Assembly (NCBI GenBank): GCA_905221605.1 | Contig: CAJNDS010001546.1 | Span: 619,429 to 634,428, forward strand | Origin: Symbiodinium natans | Taxonomy: Eukaryota > Sar > Dinophyceae > Suessiales > Symbiodiniaceae | DNA length: 15,000 nucleotides | Reading direction: 5' to 3' | Shown: positions 8,961 to 15,000 of the stretch, piece after piece | Layout of the letters: each line of letters begins with the position of its first letter | Position numbering within the stretch: the stretch's first letter is position 1 | Translations under genes and position numbers: made by a program | The notes under the pieces: generated by a model | Database searches by the model: none | Told to the model about the DNA's origin: nothing | What the model saw: the letters and a program-made list of their open reading frames with translations, nothing else

Positions 8961-9140
8961 CGAGACTTCGAGGAGCCAGTGAGCACACGTGCCATGTGCT
9001 CCTGATTCGCCTTATTCAAGTAGTATGCTATGGGCAGCAAGCAAGCAACAAAATGTTGTTGGTCTGGATGTGTCGACTGCTTTCTTGTGCGCAGATCTGA
9101 CAGATGGAACCGTGATAGTGGCACTTCCACATATGGCCTG
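8961..9140 (+). pseudogene. Ty1/copia-type reverse transcriptase remnant
   Basis: A piece of a copia-family polyprotein. In one frame 8961-9005 reads RDFEEPVSTRA, like the arginine-glycine-phenylalanine stretch before the copia reverse transcriptase. After stops and a frame change, about 9019-9130 reads ASKQQNVVGLDVSTAFL followed by CADLTDGTVIVALP. The D-V-x-T-A-F-L motif, with an acidic-rich segment and a V-x-x-x-P stretch after it, is the catalytic motif A region of the RVT_2 family. No YVDD motif, RNase H, integrase or long terminal repeat could be identified nearby, so this is a short dead fragment. Copia fragments are common in dinoflagellate genomes (general knowledge). Confidence 0.62.
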
Positions 9141-10556
9141 GTCTGCTCGCTGTGGCCGAGAGCAGCCTCACTTAGGCTGTGCAAGAGCTTTGACCCGAAC
9201 AGGCGGGGTTGCAGCACGAGGACTCCCCACACTCCTGATGAAAGACGGACCTGCTGCACTCACGTGAGACTAGCCTCCAGCCATCGGCCAGTGGTGAGGA
9301 GAGCATGCGGAGTTCGTCCTCCTGGCGAATTGGGCATTGCATGACTTGTTCAAATAGCCGCTGTTTCGGGAATGTCAAGGCGTAGACGGCGTAGACACTT
9401 TTTGAGTTGTGAGCTCTTTGCACACGAGCTGCCGAGCTGCACCTTGCCAGCTCTTCCCCATTGCGGCCTCGCCGGCGGGTGAGAGCGATGTAGCTGCCAT
9501 AGGCAAACTACTTTGTGCAACTGGCCCGAATTTGAGAGATTGCCCATGCATGCTTGAAGCTTGCTTGTGCAAGCGAGATTCCCAGCCTACCATAGCGAAC
9601 GAACGAGCAGACAAATGGTGCAAGAATTTGAAAGCCAGCTCTCAAGCACTGCGCTTTCAGGATCCGCGATGCTGGGTCGCAGAAAGAAAGGTTAAATGGC
9701 TGCTTTGCCCGAGCAGACGATGTGCATTTATGTAGCGCAGGCTCACGGGTGCCTTGGACAGTGTGTGCGTGCTCAAAGTTCGAGAGTTTCGCAGCTAAAC
9801 ATAAGCACAAGACAAGTGAGTTGAGCACAGAGCCTCGCAAAGTGGAATGGAACGAGTCAGTGTGGAAGCTTGAAGGTGCAGAAGTGAACAAACGGCAGAG
9901 AGCTGGATCCGCCGGCCACCACTGACATTGCAAATGGCCCAGAAACATCGGTCTGGGCGCCCTAGTCGCTCGGGCCACGTTTTTCCCAGTCCATGCACCT
10001 GAACCATGTGCGGCAGATGAAGCCTGTAATTGTGCCTGCTAGGCAAACTTGTTCCTTGCGTTCCTTCCGCAATTTTCCGTGCTCTGCACTTTGCGCCTGA
10101 AACGGTTGCCTTTGCCACGCAGCCTGGGCTCAAAAGCCTTGGAGGAGCTGACCATTGCAACCTGAACAGGACCTGAACCCTAGCACGCACTGCGCTGCCC
10201 GCACAGATCGTATAGCAATGACGCGCAGCGGAAAGTGGGCGTTGGTGTAAATGGGACCAATTGCATAGAGCAGGATCCCCTGGTGGCTAAAACAGGCTAA
10301 AGCATGTCCACCTTGCCACCTGTTGTGTATGGGCAACCGGCCTTACTTACGTAAATATACAAACCCAAATGTGGGGGCGAATGCTCAGAAGCTTCGACTC
10401 CAGAAGATTCGCTGGATCAGCCTGCCAAGGCGTGGCTTTGGGTTTCACAGCGCATCGGGCACCAACAACTTGTGCTCGGAATCAGTTGCCAGGGCTTGTG
10501 CAGTACGGTTGCTAGACATGCAGATCCGCCGATACGTGGAGGTGGGCATTAAAGCC
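9141..10556. other. No recognisable gene
   Basis: Open frames of 60-156 codons occur on both strands without domain content that I recognise; the longest is on the minus strand, 9508-9978. GAAC-rich (GCGAACGAACGAGCAG, near 9595) and AAGCTTGC-rich (near 9555) pieces occur. The last part before 10557 is presumably the 5' region of the LUC7-like gene, but I see no promoter element or full spliced-leader relic in it. Confidence 0.45.
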
Positions 10557-10850
10557 ATGAACAAAGCAAGAGCAATGCTGGATGCCCTTATGGGGCCAAA
10601 CCGCAATGAGAAGGAACATGACAAGGATAAAGCAGCTTGGACGCAACCTTGATTTGCCGTCAGCCTGCTGCGTGGTTATTTGCAGTAGGGCTGAGACATC
10701 CCAGGCAAAAGAAAAGTTCAAGGATCCCGGCCCCCCAGCTGCGACAGATATCCCCATCCTGCATTGATTCGCACTGTGTCGGTAGGACATCTCCTCTCAG
10801 GCGTGTGCAAAAGCTTTCTCATCGGCCTTTGCCCGTTTGATCGCGCCTAT
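10557..10850 (+). CDS. LUC7-like exons 1-3: N-terminal motif and first half of CCCH finger
   Basis: Exon 1 (10557-10631) reads MNKARAMLDALMGPNRNEKE and then HDKDK; the A-M-L-D-x-L-M-G motif is the hallmark LUC7 start. Exon 2 (10705-10729) gives AKEKFKDP plus one base. Exon 3 (from 10801) gives VCKSFLIGLCPFDRAY, with the C-x7-C pair and the C-P-x-D that typify the first finger. Both introns (10632-10704 and 10730-10800, 73 and 71 bp) start GC and end AG. The end of exon 3 is uncertain: GT at 10851 gives a canonical donor in phase, while reading on through VGG to about 10859 keeps the finger length closer to that of relatives but needs an unusual donor. Confidence 0.85.
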
Positions 10851-13800
10851 GTAGGCGGTTTCGTGGCGGCACTACGGAAGCCGTACTGTGACTTTACATG
10901 AAACATGATGGCTCGCAACATGCGTCTCGTGCTGTGCCTAGGCAAGCGTGGGAATCTCAAAGCCAGCATGTGCCAACCCCCTCGCAGCCGTGCATGAGTG
11001 AGCGACCTGATGTATGCTTGAGGTCAGTTTAAGCCTTGTGACAAGATTCACTCGGATATCATGAGGGACCAGTCGCCACCTGAGTTTGGACAATGCCCAT
11101 CCGATTGTCCATCGAACTCCTGTCGGCCGGTGCCCCGTCGCGAGGTTCATTGTGCACCCCAGTGCCGATGAATTGAGACGTGTCGCCCCTGGTGAAGGGT
11201 CGGTCAAGACATCACGCAACTGAAGCCTGCAGCACTGTAGCAGACCATGCTGCAATGAAGCAGCAGCCCATTGCCCTTTTTCCTGTGATGGCAGGTCAGT
11301 ATGAAGCAGACACGCTTCCTAGTCTGGAGTTCGTCGTGCGAGAGTGCGAAGCACGAATTGCGGACGAGAAGGGGCGGATCCGCATTTCTTGCTAGATTTG
11401 CTGGATTTTGCAGCGAGCCATGAAACGCCTTAGTCTTATCCCTTGGTCCTTCGTGACGATGCCAGGTGATGACTGGGGTAGGAGAAGACCTCCATTGCCC
11501 GCACGAGCCCCATCACCTTTTGCAGTCAGATTCGCTCCTCTCATGAGCTGAAGTCGCAAGCTTCGCCAACGTGTCTACATGAAACCAGGCTTTGAGATGC
11601 CCTGACGCAACAGGTTCCTGTCATCGACAAGCTCTCCGCAATGAAGCGGGAGAGCTCCGCCAAGGTGTAGACCTGAGCTGCGCACTGTTGGCTCGGTGGA
11701 TGTTGCTGCGCTCATGCAACCATCGCATGCCAATGGCCAAGCCGCATGCTCCCGAGCGTCTCGATTATCGAATGGAGTGTTGAGAACAATGCGTCGTCTG
11801 AGGTAAAGCAGGCTGAAAGCCCGAAGCTTGCAAATGCCAGGTGTTGTTACCCAATTTTCATGCCCTAGCTACTGTCGTCAAGTTGCACATGAGGCTTGGA
11901 CGATGACAAGTTTCAAGAGAAGGCTCGATTGATGGCAGAGGCCCGACAATTGTCCCAGCGATTCTTTGAGTATGATGGGCTGTCGGCAACAAAATCTTGG
12001 GGCCAAGCTCAACCAACAAGCATGAATGTCATCCACGCACATTGCACAGAACCCATTGCAAAAGACTCTAGGGGTTAATTGTATTCATGGCACTAAAGTG
12101 ACCTGTAGATTGGAGATGCTTTGATTCATGACACGACTAGAATTTTCAGGATTAAAATATAACTACTTGAGTTCGTCTGAATAGCACAACTGGATGGCAA
12201 CTGTCATTCTTGAAAGGCCGGACAAATGGCTCTGCAACTATTGCATTCAATGTTAAGTTGCCGGCTGTACGTAGCTTAATGAGGAAGGGAAACGGACTTC
12301 CACTTCTGTGTTGCGAGATTGGTGAAGTTTTTTTGCTTTCTAACATGGCAGCGAGCTAATGAAAGTGTTGCTCTTTACGCATTCCTTTACTGCACATATT
12401 GAGAATGCTATTTGCATCAGAGGCCCCTTGTTATTGACATTACTTAATCAACTAGACGCTGAATCCGATACGCCTGCAATAATACAGCTTGTTAAACTGA
12501 TAAACATGCTTGGATGTCAAGTATACTTATGTCATGAGTCTCAGTCTCAAGGGAATATTGGAAAGACAGACACCGACTGGGACAACTAATACGGTGACAA
12601 AAACAACTATTGTAGTTGGATTTCCGTTTTATTGTAATTAGGGCGAGTCATCCTCAGTAAAGTGCAATATCAACGGCTTGCAACTTCTGCAGGCGATCTA
12701 ATCTGCAACGTGAATGGAACAAACCTTACAGGAGTATACCCTTACTACTCAACTCGTAGCCATTGGTTCCCCCAAGTTACGTAAAAATGTACACGCTTGA
12801 ATTGTTTCGGTCAGTATACTTGGAGGTCACTCTTAAATCTTACATACTACTAAAAGGTCGGGGATTAATACCCTTACTAGGCAATAGTGAGAAATGGTTC
12901 ACCAATTTCCCTCTGGAAACTGAAACTTTGGATTCTTGATTTGTTTTGGAATTCGGGATGCTTAAATATGTTTTTGTTTAGCTATGTATGCGTGTGTGCG
13001 TTTTAAATCGTACTTTTCCGGGCTTTCCTGGGAAAACTAAATCCCAAACACTTCGATTATCGCAAAGAAATTAAACAGCCAAACCTCACCGGCGTACAAG
13101 GTTCTCCCACAAAAATTGGGATTTTGGGATTGTTGAGGTATTTTCACATTGGAGGTTAGTTCTTGGGGAGGGGTGGGTTCAGACATGTGTGCCTGAGCCT
13201 CGAACCCCTTCAAGTTTGCAAAGCATGTGATCTTGGAGCTGCACCCCAAAATTTCGCCAAACTCCCTCGCAGTTTCCGCGAAAGTCCATACTGCACCCAT
13301 AAGCCAGGCAAGGTCCTGACAGTCCTGACCCATCCGAGTCCTTTGGAGATGATCTCTCGTCAACCAGCCCTAAGCCTTTGAAGACCATCGCTGTGGTCAT
13401 TTGATTCACTTGTCGCATTTGACCTCCTCGCTGCTGCGTAGTCGGCTTCAAAGGCGAGGGTGCGTGGGGTGTATAGGTTGATGTGGGAATTTTGGTTGCG
13501 GCGCGGGCCTTCGGAATGAGGGTGTTTTGGTCTGAGGGTTTCCGCTTTGGAGTCAAGAGTTTTGGGGTTTTGGGTACCGCGACGTCAGGCTTCAGGGTTT
13601 GACGCTGACTTTGAGAGGTCTCGGTAGCCGTTTTGCATTGAAAGGGCTTCCACGAAAGTCCGCGTTCGTTTTTGGTAGAGGGAATTTTGATCACAGCGCC
13701 GGCTCAGACGACGCACAGCGTGAGGCAAGAAGAGTGCTTTCTCGGGTCCATGGAAGAGGGAAAATCCGGGGGCGGGGAGAGGGAACCCTGCACAGGCTGA

Positions 13801-15000
13801 AGATCTCACAAAGGAGGCAGCTGCCCTGGAGGAGGAAGTCACTTCCTCCCTGCTTCTCCATGCCGGATTTGGCAATCTGAGCCTGAAGAGCTTTAAGATC
13901 GAAGAGCAGTCTCGCTTGGAGTGGCGCTGCTCGTCAGTGCAAGATTCAGACTAAGAGTCTCATCATGTCTGTCAATGTATGTCGACCTGCCTTGAGGAGG
14001 AGACAAAGAAGGCCATTGCGGCTGCAATTCCTGAGGAAGTGTGTCGTGATCTGAGCAGCTGCTGACCTTTGCATACGTGATGTGTGCTGCACACAGTGTG
14101 CATATAACCTGAGCTAAGTTAATTCTAGTGAGCGCAAGCAACGTTTAGCAGCAACATCAGAGTCTGATTTGTCCTGTCTGATACACACTGGGTCAAGATC
14201 TTCTTCGATCTCGACCAAATAGAACCTCCCAAAACCAGGCTCATTATGTCCAACACTGCATGCACCACCATGAAACCTATGAGAATTATGAGAACACCTT
14301 GCCATGTTTCTCAGGTGAAATCTGTGGCACATGCTACCAAGGAGCTGCTGCTGCAGACTTGGTCGGTTCATGAGTTGCTCACCTTTCTCGCGAGAGCGAT
14401 GCAGTCGCGGTGCGTATTCATACTTCCTGGACGTGCAGCAAGCAAATGGTAGACGCACAGACGCAGAAAGCTCGCTTTTCTTGGCTGAATTTACGTTTAT
14501 GGTGCAGCAAATGTGCAGCAACTGTCTGAGGCAGATGCGGCCCACAGGCAGTTCAAGATCCACAACTCCTACCAGGACCGACAAGACACCCATGCCTGTG
14601 TTCTCCTGCGTGACCAAAGCAGGATAGACAAGCCCGCGCACATTTTCCCAAGTTTTCCCGGTGCTTCACAATTGCTCACATCGGGAACCTCTCAGCATAT
14701 GACAGGAGATACGGAAAAAGCTTGACGAGATCAAGCCCAGAGTAGATGAGTGGATCAAGACACAAGATGAGGACGCCAGTGCAGACGGTCCTTGCTGCCG
14801 AGGGGCCTTTGCACCCTTCCTCCCGGGGGCCCATTTTTGAGGATCCGAAAAAAGAGCGCTCTGTGAAGCGGCGGAGACGTGACTCGAAGTCGAAGGATAA
14901 GGAGCCGCATCGGAGCCGACGAGGTTGCGGAGGGTCCAAAAAAAGCCCCGTCTCTCTAGGCCTTCGACCATGTTCAATGAGTCAGCATTCATCTCAAAGC
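10557..15000 (+). CDS. LUC7-like U1 snRNP protein, multi-exon gene, 3' end beyond the window
   Basis: LUC7 proteins are U1 snRNP components that help choose 5' splice sites; they carry an N-terminal motif, a CCCH finger, a helical middle, a C2H2 finger and usually a basic or RS tail. All of these appear here in order. Exons: 10557-10631, 10705-10729, 10801-10850 (end uncertain), 11028-11071, 11145-11179, 11295-11381, 11466-11500, 11614-11664, about 11894-11940, 13796-13837, 13997-14042, 14315-14341, 14508-14575, 14706-14774, 14842 onward. Reading phase is consistent at every junction except between the eighth and ninth exons, where a micro-exon is probably missing. About 234 codons precede the tail, close to the core of known LUC7 proteins. 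The start at 10557 (MNKARAMLDALMG) fits the family's N-terminus. No stop or frameshift is seen in the exons, so the gene looks functional. Confidence 0.88.
11028..11664 (+). CDS. LUC7-like exons 4-8: end of first finger and central region
   Basis: Exon 4 (11028-11071) reads FKPCDKIHSDIMRD, supplying the C-x3-H that completes the CCCH finger. Exon 5 (11145-11179) gives FIVHPSADELR. Exon 6 (11295-11381) gives QYEADTLPSLEFVVRECEAR and then IADEKGRI, matching the family's conserved middle. Exon 7 (11466-11500) gives DDWGRRRPPLP. Exon 8 (11614-11664) gives VPVIDKLSAMKRESSAK. Junctions agree in phase (2, 1, 1, 0): split codons restore Gln, Arg and Arg. Introns: 11072-11144 GT-AG, 11180-11294 GT-AG, 11382-11465 GC-AG, 11501-11613 GC-AG; every acceptor is followed by G. 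Confidence 0.83.
11894..11940 (+). CDS. LUC7-like exon 9 (left edge uncertain)
   Basis: Reads LDDDKFQEKARLMAE after a partial codon and joins in phase to exon 10 to give LMAE-AEDLTKEA, like the LM-x-E-x-E helix of the family. An in-frame TGA just before limits the exon to start at the AG ending at 11893, or later. That start needs one base from the preceding exon, but exon 8 ends in phase 0 at its GT donor, so a micro-exon in 11665-11893 is likely. A candidate begins at 11811 (AESPKLANA, after AAAGCAG). Confidence 0.65.
12359..12589 (+). CDS. Small unrecognised open frame inside the intron
   Basis: A 76-codon frame starting MKVLLFTHSFTAHIENAICI in the AT-rich island. No family is recognised. 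Its composition is less dinoflagellate-like than the exons around it, which would fit cargo of an inserted element, but chance is equally likely. Confidence 0.15.
   Translation: MKVLLFTHSFTAHIENAICIRGPLLLTLLNQLDAESDTPAIIQLVKLINMLGCQVYLCHESQSQGNIGKTDTDWDN
13557..13578 (+). repeat. TTTTGGGGTTTTGGG motif in the intron
   Basis: AGTTTTGGGGTTTTGGGTAC contains the same GGGGTTTTGGG core as the 35-bp minisatellite unit, but the flanking bases do not match the unit. Nearby GAGGGTTT and CAGGGTTTG elements look like degenerate TTTAGGG. Confidence 0.5.
13796..14042 (+). CDS. LUC7-like exons 10-11: end of the helical region
   Basis: Exon 10 (13796-13837) reads AEDLTKEAAALEEE and ends at a GT donor. Exon 11 (13997-14042) reads EETKKAIAAAIPEEV plus a T that begins the first finger cysteine codon. 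The intron between is 13838-13996, GT-AG. The sequence is Glu/Lys/Ala-rich and helical, as the family requires before the second finger. The exact edges within the repeated GAGGAG bases are ambiguous by one codon. Confidence 0.8.
14315..14774 (+). CDS. LUC7-like exons 12-14: C2H2 finger and C-terminal helix
   Basis: Exon 11 ends in T at a GT donor (14043) and exon 12 (14315-14341) begins GT, restoring TGT, so the joined reading is VCEICGTCYQ, matching the V-C-E-V-C of human LUC7L. Exon 13 (14508-14575) gives NVQQLSEADAAHRQFKIHNS and YQ, with the H-x5-H pair. Exon 14 (14706-14774) gives EIRKKLDEIKPRVDEWIKTQ and DED. From the first His to the I-R-x-K-L-D motif the spacing equals the human protein as I recall it. 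Introns 14342-14507 and 14576-14705 start GA and end AG. Confidence 0.85.
14842..15000 (+). CDS. LUC7-like exon 15: basic Arg/Ser/Lys-rich tail, partial
   Basis: After a 67-bp GC-AG intron (14775-14841), the frame gives DPKKERSVKRRRRDSKSKDK and then EPHRSRR, a basic tail typical of LUC7-like splicing factors. The frame has no stop up to the window edge. A GT at 14924 could end the exon, so the last 77 bases are coding only if that donor is not used. Confidence 0.75.

Larger units (their letters stand above)
11941..13795 (+). other. 1.86-kb intron of the LUC7-like gene with an AT-rich island
   Basis: Begins GCCCGAC after GAG and ends GCACAG before GCTGAAG, so it is a GC-AG intron whose two edges share AGGC. 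It is more than six times longer than any other intron of this gene. About 12080-13130 is distinctly AT-rich and differs in feel from the mixed-composition sequence on both sides. It holds two small open frames (12359-12589, 76 codons; 12787-12939, 50 codons) that I do not recognise. I found no terminal inverted repeats, so an inserted element is only a guess. Confidence 0.7.

Noticed and set aside
9508-9978. 156-codon minus-strand open frame as a gene
   Set aside because: The peptide shows no domain or motif, and several other frames are open across the same bases.
13179-13694. 171-codon minus-strand open frame as a gene
   Set aside because: It lies within the long LUC7-like intron and is low-complexity (Lys/Pro/Thr/Ser-rich), with no recognised domain; an antisense gene cannot be excluded but is not supported.
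14114-14641. 175-codon minus-strand open frame as a gene
   Set aside because: It is antisense to LUC7-like exons 12 and 13, whose coding sense is supported by conserved motifs and splice phase.

Overview
The window looks like nuclear DNA of a dinoflagellate, most likely a Symbiodinium-type alga; this is inference. The reasons are: (1) a gene broken into about 15 short exons whose introns start with GT, GC or GA and end in AG, nearly always with a G as the next exon base; (2) a decayed Ty1/copia reverse-transcriptase fragment; (3) degenerate TTTAGGG-like motifs; (4) a very large minisatellite. Nothing resembles bacterial gene organisation.

Layout. 1-1500: no recognisable gene; TA repeat, degenerate telomere-like C-rich stretch, and a G-rich purine tract with G-quadruplex potential. 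1529-7838: a minisatellite with a 34-35 bp unit (core GGGGTTTTGGGCTGTCACGG), in two sub-arrays (A 1529-3216, B 3586-7838) separated by about 370 bp of unrelated sequence. The long open frames here (up to 824 codons) come from a stop-free repeat whose length is not a multiple of three and are not annotated as genes. 7839-10556: low-complexity repeats at 8034-8168 and 8201-8310, a dead copia reverse-transcriptase remnant around 8961-9140, and otherwise nothing identifiable.

10557 to the window end (+ strand): a LUC7-like U1 snRNP protein gene, invisible to simple ORF calling because its exons are only 25-87 bp. Joined by reading frame and splice signals, the exons give the LUC7 N-terminal motif, a CCCH zinc finger, the central helical region, a C2H2 zinc finger and an Arg/Ser/Lys-rich tail that is open at the window edge. 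One intron is about 1.86 kb and holds an AT-rich island unlike its surroundings.

Main points: the LUC7 gene itself, a factor for 5' splice-site choice whose own 5' splice sites are mostly non-GT; and the internal structure of the minisatellite (exact 356-bp duplication, perfect 34-bp runs, one base deciding the stop codon). All product calls rest on reading motifs by eye; no database search was run.
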